Below, piece by piece: positions 9,308-18,650 of a stretch of DNA of 64,000 bases. Source of the stretch: Acidicapsa dinghuensis (GTDB taxonomy: Bacteria > Acidobacteriota > Terriglobia > Terriglobales > Acidobacteriaceae); NCBI RefSeq assembly GCF_025685685.1, contig NZ_JAGSYH010000001.1, positions 434,001 to 498,000 of the forward strand, read 5' to 3'. The stretch's first letter is position 1, and each line of letters begins with the position of its first letter. The notes under the pieces were generated by a model that searched no databases, was not told where the DNA came from, and saw only the letters and a program-made list of their open reading frames with translations. A program made the translations under genes and the position numbers.

Positions 9308-10671
9308 GTTCTTCTGAACGCGGTCTCTTCGATAGTTCTCCGGAGACCGGCAATGCGCGCCGGATCAGCCGGACGGCTCCGCTGGCCGAGCGCATGCGGC
9401 CGCGCAATCTCGACGAATATGTTGGCCAGGAGCATCTGATTGGCCCTGGAAAACCGCTGCGCGTCCAGATCGAGCGGGACGATCCTGCGTCGATGATTTT
9501 CTGGGGTCCTCCGGGCGTCGGTAAGACCAGTCTGGCAAAGATTATTGCCGAAACTACGCGCGCTTCATTTCTGGAGTTCTCTGCGGTTCTCTCGGGCATC
9601 AAGGAGATCAAGCAGGTGATGGCGGCCAGTGAACAGGCTGCGCAGATGGGCTCGCGCACGATCCTGTTCGTTGATGAGATTCATCGCTTCAATAAAGCTC
9701 AGCAGGATGCTTTTCTGCCCTATGTAGAGCGTGGAACCATCCGTCTTATCGGCGCCACGACAGAGAACCCATCGTTTGAAGTCATTGGCGCGCTGCTGTC
9801 CCGCTGCCGTGTTTATGTGCTCAAGGCTCTCACCGAGGAGCAGATCGTTGCGTTACTGTATCGCGCGCTTGCCGACCGCGAGCGCGGCCTTGGCTCACTC
9901 GAACTGCAAGCCGACGACGAAGCGCTCGAGATGCTTGCCGGATATTCCAGCGGCGACTGCCGCAATGCCTACAACGCCCTTGAGGTGGCCGCACAATTGG
10001 CCGCCGAACAGCCCGCAGGGCCTGAGCGCCGCATTGCACGCGCAATTGCGGAAGAGGCACTGCAGCAGCGCGTGCTGCTCTACGACAAGAGCGGTGAGGA
10101 GCACTACAACCTCATCTCCGCGCTGCATAAAAGCGTACGCAACAGCGATCCGGATGCCGCGCTTTACTGGCTCGGCCGTATGTTCCAGGCTGGAGAAGAT
10201 CCGATGTACCTGGCTCGTCGCGTTATCCGCATGGCAGTTGAAGATATCGGTCTGGCCGCACCGGAAGCGCTCAATCTATGCCTTAGCGCCCGGCAGACGA
10301 TGGAGTTTCTCGGTTCGCCGGAAGGCGATCTTGCACTGGCCGAGGCAGTCGTCTATCTGTGCCTTGCTCCTAAATCGAACTCCTTGTACACCGCCTATGG
10401 GGCAGCACTTGCCGACATCGAACATACCCGCCAGGAGCCTGTTCCGCTGCATCTGCGTAATGCGCCCACGCGGCTGATGAAGGAACTCGACTACGCCAAG
10501 GGCTACAAATATGCCCATGACGAGGAAGACAAAGTCGCCGACATGGAATGCCTGCCGCCGTCTTTGCTTGGCCGTCAATACTACCTACCCACACAGGAAG
10601 GACGCGAAAAACAACTCGCGCAACGGCTGGAAGAGATTCGCGAGATCCGCCGGCGAAAGCACGGCGGGTAG
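9304..10671 (+). CDS. rarA: Replication-associated recombination protein A
   Basis: A 455-residue AAA+ ATPase of the RarA/MgsA (WRNIP1) family, which acts at stalled replication forks and single-stranded DNA gaps. Walker A is GPPGVGKT at 68-75 and Walker B is ILFVDEIH at 120-127. Sensor 1 is GATTENPSFEV and sensor 2 lies in the SGDCRNAYNALEVAA region. The C-terminal half contains the family-specific helical tetramerisation domain (HYNLISALHKSVRNSDPDAA, YLARRVIRMAVEDIGLA, MKELDYAKGYKYAHD). Length and motifs are normal. It overlaps the upstream methyltransferase by four bases. Confidence 0.95.
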   Translation: MSSSERGLFDSSPETGNARRISRTAPLAERMRPRNLDEYVGQEHLIGPGKPLRVQIERDDPASMIFWGPPGVGKTSLAKIIAETTRASFLEFSAVLSGIKEIKQVMAASEQAAQMGSRTILFVDEIHRFNKAQQDAFLPYVERGTIRLIGATTENPSFEVIGALLSRCRVYVLKALTEEQIVALLYRALADRERGLGSLELQADDEALEMLAGYSSGDCRNAYNALEVAAQLAAEQPAGPERRIARAIAEEALQQRVLLYDKSGEEHYNLISALHKSVRNSDPDAALYWLGRMFQAGEDPMYLARRVIRMAVEDIGLAAPEALNLCLSARQTMEFLGSPEGDLALAEAVVYLCLAPKSNSLYTAYGAALADIEHTRQEPVPLHLRNAPTRLMKELDYAKGYKYAHDEEDKVADMECLPPSLLGRQYYLPTQEGREKQLAQRLEEIREIRRRKHGG

Positions 10672-11079
10672 AAATGGCCCTTTACGTGCGCCACCAACCG
10701 GGGGCATCACATGCAAAGTGGCTTCATATTGCAGATTGTAAATGATTTAATGCTGTTTTAGAGTGCATTTAAGCAGTCTTTTCGTGGGCTTTTGGTGCAT
10801 ATTTTGAATGTACAAATAACCTTTGTGCTGGTCTTCAACCTCGTGAAAACATCTATGTGAACTCGGCCCAACGCCAGTATGCATGATTCGGGGCTAATTT
10901 TACGCAAGGCGTCTGGCGTTGAAACTCACTTGTCAAAGCTCTTAATGTGATTGCTGCTAGCATAGGCGCAAAAGAACACAGGCTGGATTCGCATGTTCGC
11001 TTCCCGCGTTGTCATTGCCGGCATGCTTGCGATGATTACCGGCCATATTTCTTTCTTTCGGGAGGAATCGAAGACTGCG
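10672..11079. other. Intergenic region, about 410 bp
   Basis: This AT-richer stretch follows rarA. A weak sigma-70-like pair (TTGTAA at 10736 and TAGAGT at 10759, 17 bases apart) is present but lies more than 300 bp from the next gene. No small gene or hairpin terminator could be supported. Confidence 0.4.
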
Positions 11080-11583
11080 ATGACCCCAGCCGCGAAGATC
11101 ACACTGTCCAATCCCATCTATGTCGCTGGATACCAGGTGCGAACGAATAACGCCCGCGAGATGAGCGGTCAGGGCGAAATCGGTAAGCTATGGGGCCGGT
11201 TCATGCAGCAGAACCTCGCGGCTCATATTCCCAACCGCGTGGGCCAGACGCTGATCGTGGTCTATTCCGATTACGCGAGTGACGAGAAGGGAGACTACAG
11301 TTACTTGCTTGGCGCGCCTGTTTCGAGCGTGGATGCTCCACCTGCAGGACTGACATATCGCCACATCCAGCCTGGGACGTATGCCGTGATCGAAATGGAC
11401 AAAGGAGATGTGACGCAGATTGTGCCGGGGGCATGGCGGCGCATCTGGGCAATGACTCCTGAAGAGCTAGGTGGCCGACGGGCTTTCACCGAAGATTATG
11501 AGGTCTATGATCAGCGTAGCGCCGACCCGAAGAATGCGCGGGTGGAGATCCATCTGGCATTACGTTCTGCCAATTCCGACTGA
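11080..11583 (+). CDS. GyrI-like / effector-binding domain protein
   Basis: A protein of about 167 residues resembling stand-alone GyrI-like or integron-Cass2 effector-binding domains. These share the C-terminal SOUL/AraC-effector fold, which binds small molecules. Supporting segments are ITLSNPIYVAGYQVRTNN, a central GKLWGRFMQQNLAAHIPNR, VVYSDYASDEKGDYSYLLG and the end AVIEMDKGDVTQIVPGAWRR followed by YEVYDQRS and VEIHLAL. No DNA-binding domain is present. An upstream in-frame ATG at 10993 would add a short hydrophobic leader. The ATG at 11080 is preferred because homology starts there and GGAGGAA lies 12 bases upstream. Confidence 0.72.
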   Translation: MTPAAKITLSNPIYVAGYQVRTNNAREMSGQGEIGKLWGRFMQQNLAAHIPNRVGQTLIVVYSDYASDEKGDYSYLLGAPVSSVDAPPAGLTYRHIQPGTYAVIEMDKGDVTQIVPGAWRRIWAMTPEELGGRRAFTEDYEVYDQRSADPKNARVEIHLALRSANSD

Positions 11584-11601
11584 AGCCGCGCTGCATTCGC
11601 G

Positions 11602-12186
11602 ATGCTATGCGTCGGATATACTCCGACTGTGAATTCCGTCGTTCGCGATATTTTCCTGACAGCGATAGTCTTGGCTGGAGTGCTTGTAATCTGGTTCGGA
11701 TGCGTCGCCGCAACCGATAGCGAAGGATCGCGCAAAATCAAAGCAAGTTTCGTAGCGAGAATGATTTTCAGTCTCTGGTTCTTCCTTTTGACTTTGGCGT
11801 GGTTCGTGTATGACAAAACCCGACCTGTTTTCGAATTCAACGGGACAATCGAATCTTTACAAATTCTGCGTTCCGACAGCAGACACTATAGCGCCTATCT
11901 GAAGATACACACCGATCAGGGAGAGAACATTACCATCCACGTATCCGATCGTAGTCCACTCCTACGAGTTGGCGAACGCACACACATCCAGTATCGAGGC
12001 GATACCAATGAGTTGATTGAGGCCCGTTTCTATTCCACCAACGCACAGCAGGAAGGAATGCTTCGAAGCTCCTTAATCTTGGAGCAGGTCTCGGGAATGC
12101 TTATAGGTGCCTTTCTAGTTCTGGGAACGATGGCGAAATATCGCCGAGATATGAGATTGTCGTCACACACTAATCTGCATACTTGA
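11602..12186 (+). CDS. Uncharacterised membrane protein (DUF3592-like topology)
   Basis: A protein of about 194 residues with hydrophobic segments near residues 16-38, 49-70 and 160-180, and a soluble region between the second and third. That region (FNGTIESLQILRSDSRHYSA, TIHVSDRSPLLRVGERTHIQYRG) looks like the small beta-domain between membrane helices in DUF3592-type proteins. Function is unknown. It follows the effector-binding gene by 18 bases and may be co-transcribed with it. Its 3' end overlaps the convergent redoxin gene by 17 bases. There is no clear ribosome site at the ATG, and a GTG about ten codons in is an alternative. Confidence 0.6.
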   Translation: MLCVGYTPTVNSVVRDIFLTAIVLAGVLVIWFGCVAATDSEGSRKIKASFVARMIFSLWFFLLTLAWFVYDKTRPVFEFNGTIESLQILRSDSRHYSAYLKIHTDQGENITIHVSDRSPLLRVGERTHIQYRGDTNELIEARFYSTNAQQEGMLRSSLILEQVSGMLIGAFLVLGTMAKYRRDMRLSSHTNLHT

Positions 12187-12805
12187 CTGAACACCCATAC
12201 GGGCGAGTATAAGACGTGGTTACGGGTTTCCCGGCCATAGCCTCTGTCAGCGCTTCATTCACGTAATTCTTCGCGCCTTTAATATCTTCCACGTCTGAAG
12301 TGGGCCGGTTGTCGATGGCGCCGTCGTAAATTACCTTGCCCGCCGGATCGATCACGATCATCTGCGGTGTTGTTTTTGCGCTGTAGAGATGCCCGATTTT
12401 TCCCTGGAAATCGAGCAATGCTGCCGTCGGATCGGCGTGCATCTGGTTGAGATAGCTGTTTTCCTGGCTGGCGGTCACATAGCCCTGCTCACCCGGAGCG
12501 GAAGAGATGACGGTGAACCAGACGACTCCCTTAGCGGTCCACTCCTTTTGCAGCGCCTGCATATTGCCGCTGGTGTAGTGCTTGCGGGTGTAGGGGCAGC
12601 CCTGGTTATGCCACTCCAGCACGACGTACTTGCCTTTGAACTGATCGAGCGATTCGGTTTTTCCATTCGAAGCCGTCGCTTGAAAGTCGGGCGCGGGGGC
12701 GCCGACTTTTACCTGAGCCGAAGCAAGAAGGGATAGTCCGGCAGCACTCAGCAATAACGCTGCCGTCCATGAGGAGAGTGTCGAAAGATGACTGTTATGA
12801 ACCAT
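12170..12805 (-). CDS. Exported AhpC/TSA-type redoxin
   Basis: A 211-residue thioredoxin-fold protein with an N-terminal signal peptide ending near LASA, so it is probably periplasmic. The peroxiredoxin-like core begins VGAPAPDFQATASNGKTESL. The active site is WHNQGCPYTRKH with Cys70; the usual CxxC second cysteine is replaced by threonine. Another cysteine near the C-terminus (PYGCSVKY) could act as a resolving residue. The rest of the fold is visible in MIVIDPAGKVIYDGAIDNRP. It lies 40 bases downstream of the DsbD-type reductase, so the two are probably a donor-acceptor pair. Substrate peroxide or protein partners are unknown. Confidence 0.85.
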   Translation of the reverse strand: MVHNSHLSTLSSWTAALLLSAAGLSLLASAQVKVGAPAPDFQATASNGKTESLDQFKGKYVVLEWHNQGCPYTRKHYTSGNMQALQKEWTAKGVVWFTVISSAPGEQGYVTASQENSYLNQMHADPTAALLDFQGKIGHLYSAKTTPQMIVIDPAGKVIYDGAIDNRPTSDVEDIKGAKNYVNEALTEAMAGKPVTTSYTRPYGCSVKYAD

Positions 12806-12845
12806 ATCGAATCTCCCTTATTTCGATTTGCGATGAAGAATGCTG

Positions 12846-14993
12846 CTAAGGGGTTGCCGTCGAAGCTGCTGTAGCAGCGGGTAGCTTATTCAGTGCATCG
12901 ACCACAATGCCCGGAGTAAGCGCCTCCGGCAGCAGCGTCGGACCATCCGAAGAGTTGGACGTGTACAGAGCGTAAGCAGGTACCCCGCTGCGACCAAATC
13001 CTGCCAGTGCCTGCGCGATGGCATCGTCGCGTTCCGTCCAGTCAGCCTTGAGCAGGGCTACATTAGCCTTTTTGAAAGCAGCCTCGACTTGCGGGGTACG
13101 CAGAGCCACGCGCTCGTTGACCTGGCAGCTTAGGCACCAGCTTGCGGTGAAGTCCACGAAGACCGGTCTGCCTGCAGCACGATATTTATCTACGGCTGCC
13201 TGTGACCAAGGCTCCCATTGTGCTCCGCTGTTTGTAGCCGATGCTGTGCTGTTTTCTTCCGTGCTGACCGGCGCAGTAAACTTCTGCAAGCCGTAAATGC
13301 AAATTCCGATCGCTGTAACGATCACAACACCGACAGCGAACGATGGCACTCGCTTAGCCGGCCAACGTCCGAGAATCCAACCGGCGATGGCGAGCAACAA
13401 AAACAGGCTCAGCAGTACCAACACCGCGAATGCGCCGCGTGTGGAAGCAAGCACCCATGTGAGCCAGATCACGAAGCCGAAGATTGGCACCGCAGTAGCC
13501 TGCTTCAAGATTTCCATCCATGCGCCGGGCTTCGGCAGCAGGCGCGTCCACGCGGGCTGCAGTGTGAGGAGTAGATAGGGAGCAGCCAATCCGAGAGCAA
13601 GCGCGGTAAAGATGGCAAATGTGACGACCGCACTCTGCGCCAGGGCATAGCCTACGGCAGCGCCCATGAACGGCGCTGTACAAGGGGTGGCGACGACGAC
13701 GGCCAACACTCCGGTGAAGAAGCTACCTGCGTACCCCTGTTTCTGTGCGAGAGATCCGCCAGCGCTGGTCAAGGTGAGCCCGATTTCAAACTGCCCGGCC
13801 AGCGAAAGCCCGAGGAAGAACAGAAGCCCCGCCATCAGCGCGACAAAAATCGGCGACTGGAACTGGAATCCCCAGCCAAGTGTGGCGCCTGCAGCGCGCA
13901 AAGCCAGCAACGCTCCGACGAGCAACCAGAAGGAAACGACAATGCCTGCCGTATAAACCAGCCCATGCGTACGTTGGTGCGCTCGCTCCTGCCGATGTGA
14001 ATTGACCAGCGAGAGCCCTTTCAGGAAGAGCACTGGAAAGACGCAGGGCATCAGATTGAGGATGATGCCGCCGAGAAACGCGAGACCTGCGGCCTTGACC
14101 AATCCGCTGGCATTTGCGCCAGGAGCAGCCGCAGGGATTGTTCCTGGAACCGCTGCAATTTCGTATGCGTGCCCATCCGCCAGCTCAAGTATCCCCTTGA
14201 GCTGGGCAGGCGCGGCAGACAGGTTTGGATCTTTCTTGAGATCGAGTACAACGCCGTTGGCCAGTGGTGTGGCTGCCTGTGGAGCGGGATTGTTGAGAAT
14301 GTTTTGTTCTGCCGGGAAGAACTGCGCGGAAGCTTCGCGTTGGCCGCCCTGCCAGGCAAGACGGAAACCGTCGGCAGTTGGTTGGAAGACAACTTTGGCA
14401 TTCGCCGGAGTGGGCTCAGGCAGCCGGCTCAACAGCCGCTTGTAGAGATCTTCATCGGCTCCGGAAGCTGTCGGTCGAATCGGCTGCACTGGAATCGATT
14501 CAGTCAGCGCAAGCTCAGCTTTTTCTGGTATACAGACCTCACGGCAGACAAGCCACGAAACCTTCGCATCCAAAACTGCAGGTCCCGGCTTGACCGTGTT
14601 GGCTACCGTCAGAGTCATCGGAAATAACACTTCGTCTTCGTACCCAAAGTCCATGAGCGGACCGAGAGGAAGACGTTTCGGCGCGGGAAATTGTATCTCC
14701 CCGGCAGTTATTCCATCCGGCAATGTCCACCGAATCCGAGGAGGCTCACCCGAGTCGCCTGCGTTTTTCCAGTAGACATGCCAGCCTGGCTCAAGCTTGA
14801 AGTAGAGGCCGATATCGGCGCTTTCGCCACGGTTGAGAATGGACTGCGGCATCACAAGCTGCACATGCACATGAGCTGCATCTGCCGACGAGCTCAGCTT
14901 ACTCGTTGACGAAGTGGCCGCAAAGGCAACCGAACTCCCAGCCAGGGCAAAGATCGCAGCGACAATGCAGCGGAATATTCGCATTACAGACAT
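12846..14993 (-). CDS. dsbD: DsbD-family protein-disulfide reductase
   Basis: A 715-residue inner-membrane protein that passes reducing equivalents from cytoplasmic thioredoxin to the periplasm. After a signal peptide there is an N-terminal beta-sandwich domain (about 40-290; the GWHVYWKNAGDSGEPPRIRW motif is typical of the long DsbD/ScsB branch). An eight-helix core follows, with the redox cysteines in LMPCVFPVLFLKG and VVATPCTAPFMG. The C-terminal thioredoxin domain has the site FTASWCLSCQVNE. All three redox centres are intact. It precedes the exported redoxin, its likely electron acceptor, and follows the CoA-binding protein by 93 bases. Confidence 0.92.
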   Translation of the reverse strand: MSVMRIFRCIVAAIFALAGSSVAFAATSSTSKLSSSADAAHVHVQLVMPQSILNRGESADIGLYFKLEPGWHVYWKNAGDSGEPPRIRWTLPDGITAGEIQFPAPKRLPLGPLMDFGYEDEVLFPMTLTVANTVKPGPAVLDAKVSWLVCREVCIPEKAELALTESIPVQPIRPTASGADEDLYKRLLSRLPEPTPANAKVVFQPTADGFRLAWQGGQREASAQFFPAEQNILNNPAPQAATPLANGVVLDLKKDPNLSAAPAQLKGILELADGHAYEIAAVPGTIPAAAPGANASGLVKAAGLAFLGGIILNLMPCVFPVLFLKGLSLVNSHRQERAHQRTHGLVYTAGIVVSFWLLVGALLALRAAGATLGWGFQFQSPIFVALMAGLLFFLGLSLAGQFEIGLTLTSAGGSLAQKQGYAGSFFTGVLAVVVATPCTAPFMGAAVGYALAQSAVVTFAIFTALALGLAAPYLLLTLQPAWTRLLPKPGAWMEILKQATAVPIFGFVIWLTWVLASTRGAFAVLVLLSLFLLLAIAGWILGRWPAKRVPSFAVGVVIVTAIGICIYGLQKFTAPVSTEENSTASATNSGAQWEPWSQAAVDKYRAAGRPVFVDFTASWCLSCQVNERVALRTPQVEAAFKKANVALLKADWTERDDAIAQALAGFGRSGVPAYALYTSNSSDGPTLLPEALTPGIVVDALNKLPAATAASTATP

Positions 14994-15086
14994 TATTTCT
15001 CGATTCGAGTAATCCGGACAGGAACTGCTGGATACCGGGCAACCATCTGACGGAAAAAAGCACCCAGAGGTTTCAGAAGGTCCAAA

Positions 15087-15533
15087 TTACCAGCCGCGAG
15101 CAGCGTGCTCACGAAAGATACAGTCGTTCTGGATCGCTTTCACACCGGCAGCCTCAGCCTTTTCAACAGCCTCGTCGTGGATCACTTCATCCTGCAGCCA
15201 GAGATAAGGAATGTGCAGCCGAATGACATCCTCCACAATGGCAGGAACATGCTCGGGAGCACGAAAGACATCGACCAGATCGATTTTTACGCCTTCAATT
15301 GCCAGGGCGACCTGCGCGTCCTCTAACGTGGAATAGCTCGTCAGCACTTTGCCATCGACGGCGATTTCACTCAACGTAGGATTGACCGCGACTACGCGAT
15401 AGCCGTGCTTTGCAAGATATCCGCCGATGTTAAAGCTGGCGCGCCATGGCTTATTGCTCATCCCAACAACCGCAATGGTCTTCGCGGTGCGCAGCATTTC
15501 GTCGATCAGATCACTCTTGTTCGCATTGCTCAT
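15087..15533 (-). CDS. CoA-binding (YccU-type) Rossmann protein
   Basis: A 148-residue protein with the stand-alone CoA-binding domain related to succinyl-CoA synthetase alpha. It has the nucleotide loop IAVVGMSNKPWRASFNIGGY, then YRVVAVNPTLSEI, VDLVDVFR-type strands and YLWLQDEVIHDEAVEKAEAA. Function in this small family is not established; a metabolite-binding role is inferred. ATG 15533 is chosen because AGGAAGG sits five bases upstream; an in-frame GTG six bases earlier is less likely. It follows prfB by 27 bases. Confidence 0.87.
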   Translation of the reverse strand: MSNANKSDLIDEMLRTAKTIAVVGMSNKPWRASFNIGGYLAKHGYRVVAVNPTLSEIAVDGKVLTSYSTLEDAQVALAIEGVKIDLVDVFRAPEHVPAIVEDVIRLHIPYLWLQDEVIHDEAVEKAEAAGVKAIQNDCIFREHAARGW

Positions 15534-15560
15534 ACGCACCTTCCTCTGCCAACCGTGCGC

Positions 15561-16707
15561 TTAAACATCCAGATCATCGTCTGAGCCACCCGTTGTTACA
15601 GCCGTGCCACGACGTTTCATTAGAAGGTAGCCACGCAAAAAAGGTTCAAGATAACCATCGAGCACCTTGTCTACATCGCCCACCTCAACCTTGGTCCGAT
15701 GATCTTTTGCAATGCGATATGGCTGCAGCACATAAGAGCGAATCTGCGAACCAAAATTAATGTCGAGCTTGGCGTCTTCAATGTCCTTGGTGATGGCTTT
15801 CTTTTTGGCCAGCTCGTACTCGTACAGGCGCGAACGCAGCATCTTCATTGCTTTGTCGCGATTCTTGATCTGCGAGCGTTCATTCTGGCAGGTCACTACG
15901 ATTCCTGTCGGGATATGCGTCATGCGCACAGCGGAATCGGTAGTATTCACATGCTGGCCGCCCTTGCCGCCTGAGCGATAGGTATCAATGCGGAGATCCT
16001 CAGAGCGGATGTTGACTTCGATTGTGTCGTCGATCTCGGGGGAAACATAAACGCTGGCGAATGAGGTATGACGCCGCTTGGCCGAGTCAAAAGGAGAGAT
16101 GCGCACGAGACGGTGAACGCCGCTCTCGCCTGCGAGCAAACCAAAGGCAAACTCGCCCTGGATGGTAAAGGTCGCCGATTTGATTCCGGCTTCATCACCA
16201 TCCTGATAGTCATTCATTTCGGTTTTGAAACCCTGCTGCTCGGCCCAGCGCAAATACATGCGCATCAGCATCTCAGCCCAATCCTGGCTTTCCGTGCCGC
16301 CTGCACCTGGGTGTACCGTCACGATCGCATTCAGCGGATCGGTCTCGCCGGAAAGCATGGTCTTCGCTTCGAGCTGCTCGCAGAACTCGCGCAGCGTGTT
16401 CATTTCCCGCTCGAGATCGGGCAGTACTTCCTCGGCGCCTTCGCGAGCCAGTTCGAAGTACGCTTCGATATCGCTTGTACGCCGGACAAGATCGTCATCG
16501 TCACCGATGAGCTGTTCGAGGCGCTTGCGGTCGCGCATCAGCGGCTGGCTGGCAGCCGGGTTGGACCACATCGCTGGATCGGCAAGTTTGGTTTCGATTT
16601 CCGTTAGTTCGCGGCGGAGACGGGCGGGGTCAAAGATACTCCCGCAGGTCGCGTACGGTATCGCGGAGAGGAGCGAATGCAAATTCGAGATCGTTCAGAG
16701 ACGACAT
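15561..16707 (-). CDS. prfB: Peptide chain release factor 2, programmed +1 frameshift
   Basis: RF2 terminates translation at UGA and UAA. The first open frame (ATG 16707, reading MSSLNDLEFAF) runs 25 codons to an in-frame TGA at 16632-16630. A +1 slip on CTT TGA C joins it to the downstream frame beginning DPARLRRELTEIE, giving about 381 residues. The UGA is codon 26, as in E. coli. A GGGAG element lies three bases before the slippery CTT. The body has the stop-codon-reading SPF tripeptide (RISPFDSAKRR) and the catalytic GGQ loop (SGGKGGQHVNTTDSAVR). A continuous frame that begins at 16682 is an artefact of ignoring the shift. It lies 53 bases after lnt. Confidence 0.96.
16629..16635 (-). promoter_or_regulatory. 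prfB: prfB autoregulatory +1 frameshift site
   Basis: On the coding strand the heptamer is CTTTGAC. The UGA at 16632-16630 is the RF2-specific stop codon, and GGGAG three bases upstream serves as the stimulatory Shine-Dalgarno-like element. When RF2 is scarce, ribosomes pause and slip +1 to make full-length factor; this is the established autoregulatory circuit. The zero and +1 frames join exactly at the conserved position. Confidence 0.93.
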
Positions 16708-16760
16708 TTCGCTTCGGGGACCTGACTTAATTGGAATCCATGCGCAAATCTAAGCCGGAA

Positions 16761-18461
16761 TCATAGCTTTGGACTATTTGCCCAAAGCAGAATACGCACC
16801 GACCAGAGCAGTAGCGCCAAGCTCAGTATGGCACAGATCACCGGCAGCACATCTCCGTGAACTGTGTAGAAGGTCAGATCGGAGCGATAACCGAACTCAG
16901 CTGGCAGCGCGTCCACGACATGCCTCGGAATGCTTTGGCGCACCGTGCCGTAGGGATCGATCACTGCCGTTACGCCGCTGTTGGTATCGCGCAGGATCCA
17001 GCGGCGGTTTTCGATGGCTCGCATGCGCGCCATATTCAGGTGCTGCCACGGTGCGCTTGTGTCGCCGTACCAGCCATCATCCGAAATATTGACAAGCACT
17101 TCTGCACCAGCGCGTACAAACTGCCGGACTTCATCGGCAAAGACAGATTCGTAACAAATAAAGATGCCGTAGCGATGCGTTCGCCCATCTGCAGACGTAA
17201 TGACAAAGCTACGCCGGTTGCTGCCACTGCCCGTATCGGAGAGTTGATCCGTCAATTGATGGACAAAGAAAAATAGCCTGCGGAATGGAACGTACTCTCC
17301 AAACGGCACAAGATGAATCTTGTCGTACCTGCCAGAAAACTGCCCCCCCGCCGTAATTACCGAGGCGGAATTGTAGAAGTGATATTGCTGACTCCCCGTG
17401 TCCTGACCGGATTCTGGGTCCATGCCGATGTCACCGACAATCATCGGGGCGTTAGTTTCGCGCGCGATACTCGAAACACTTTGGCGGAACCGGGTATCGG
17501 CGTCACGAAATGGAGCCGGTGACTCCGGCCAAACGACCAGTGCCGGTGGGATAGGCGACGGACTGCATTGGATCTGTCCTTTGAGAGAAGACGTCTCGGG
17601 CAGACCAATTAAATAATCGTGACCACAGTAGCTCTTTGCCAAAGCAGCAAACTGAGCCATGTGTTGGTCCCATTCCTTGCCCAACCAGGCATCGTCGGAG
17701 GAGACATCGAGATTGGGCTGTACCAGAACCGCAGTCGCCTGCGATTGTGGTTTCGGCGGCGCAATCAGCAATCCTTCCGTGCACCCAAGGATGACAGCCA
17801 GTGCGCCGCAATATATGGCTATCGGGAATCGAATGCCTGCGCTTTTTTGACTGTTCCTACCTAGCGTTACCGCCGCAGCAATCAATGCATTTACGCTCGC
17901 AAGCACAAAGCTGATGCCGTAGACGCCGGTCCAGGGAGCAAGCCCCGTCAGTAATGCGTTATCAATCTGCGAGTAACCAAGCTGGTCCCAGGGAAATTGA
18001 GGAATTCGCGCAATTACGAATTCCATGGTGATCCATAAGAACGGAATCGCCACAAAGCCGAGCCATGAGCATCGCTTCCCTATCGTCGCCCTGCGCACAA
18101 TCGCCAGTATCAGAGCAAAAACACCAAACCAGAAGCCGAGGTAGATGCTGAACAAGACCAAACACAGGGCAGCCATAGCCTCGTTCATGTTTCCGTAGAG
18201 ATGCATTGTCTGGTAAACCCAATAATCACTGAGTCCGTACCAGAGAGCGCCCGTGAGCCACCCTTGAAAAAAGGACCGCCGCAGTGGGCGGTTGTGGGGC
18301 GAGGACGCCAGGCCAAGCACCGAGAGCAGAAAAGGCGTCAGGGCGAACCAAGCGAATAGGGACCGCCACGGCGGCAGTGGTCCAGCGACAGGGAACGACA
18401 AATCCAGCAGGACCGCCGTCAGCATACCTGCAACGATGGGCCTCCATTGGTTGGCGCGCAT
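16761..18461 (-). CDS. lnt: Apolipoprotein N-acyltransferase
   Basis: This enzyme performs the last step of lipoprotein maturation, N-acylating the diacylglyceryl cysteine in the inner membrane. It has 566 residues with about six N-terminal membrane helices (to about residue 230) and a carbon-nitrogen hydrolase domain, then one C-terminal helix. The catalytic triad is visible: Glu313 in VVWPESPAPF, Lys381 in YDKIHLVPFGEYVPF and Cys436 in FICYESVF. The membrane part has the typical SDYWVYQTMHLYG segment. It is the first gene of the probable lnt-prfB-CoA-binding-dsbD-redoxin run. Confidence 0.93.
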   Translation of the reverse strand: MRANQWRPIVAGMLTAVLLDLSFPVAGPLPPWRSLFAWFALTPFLLSVLGLASSPHNRPLRRSFFQGWLTGALWYGLSDYWVYQTMHLYGNMNEAMAALCLVLFSIYLGFWFGVFALILAIVRRATIGKRCSWLGFVAIPFLWITMEFVIARIPQFPWDQLGYSQIDNALLTGLAPWTGVYGISFVLASVNALIAAAVTLGRNSQKSAGIRFPIAIYCGALAVILGCTEGLLIAPPKPQSQATAVLVQPNLDVSSDDAWLGKEWDQHMAQFAALAKSYCGHDYLIGLPETSSLKGQIQCSPSPIPPALVVWPESPAPFRDADTRFRQSVSSIARETNAPMIVGDIGMDPESGQDTGSQQYHFYNSASVITAGGQFSGRYDKIHLVPFGEYVPFRRLFFFVHQLTDQLSDTGSGSNRRSFVITSADGRTHRYGIFICYESVFADEVRQFVRAGAEVLVNISDDGWYGDTSAPWQHLNMARMRAIENRRWILRDTNSGVTAVIDPYGTVRQSIPRHVVDALPAEFGYRSDLTFYTVHGDVLPVICAILSLALLLWSVRILLWANSPKL

Positions 18462-18650
18462 GGGCCTGAGTTTAGCAGAGCTGCACCGATACAGCGGGCT
18501 TCACAGCCGTGAGGTCAGCGATCGAGAATAATATTTAAGTGGTTGTTCCACAAGTATTTACCAACCAAAGACTGAGCAGCCGGGATCTCCTGAGTCCCTA
18601 TCTGAAACCCTTCCATGCAGCGGAAACAATTTCAGATTAGAATCGTTTAC

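Noticed and set aside
8332..9435. 367-codon minus-strand open frame
   Set aside because: It is antisense to the TrmH-type gene and the rarA start, with Arg/Ser/Pro-rich composition typical of shadow frames in GC-rich DNA and no domain.
9731..10477. 248-codon plus-strand open frame within rarA
   Set aside because: Out-of-frame shadow of the well-supported AAA+ gene; low-complexity, His/Arg-rich.
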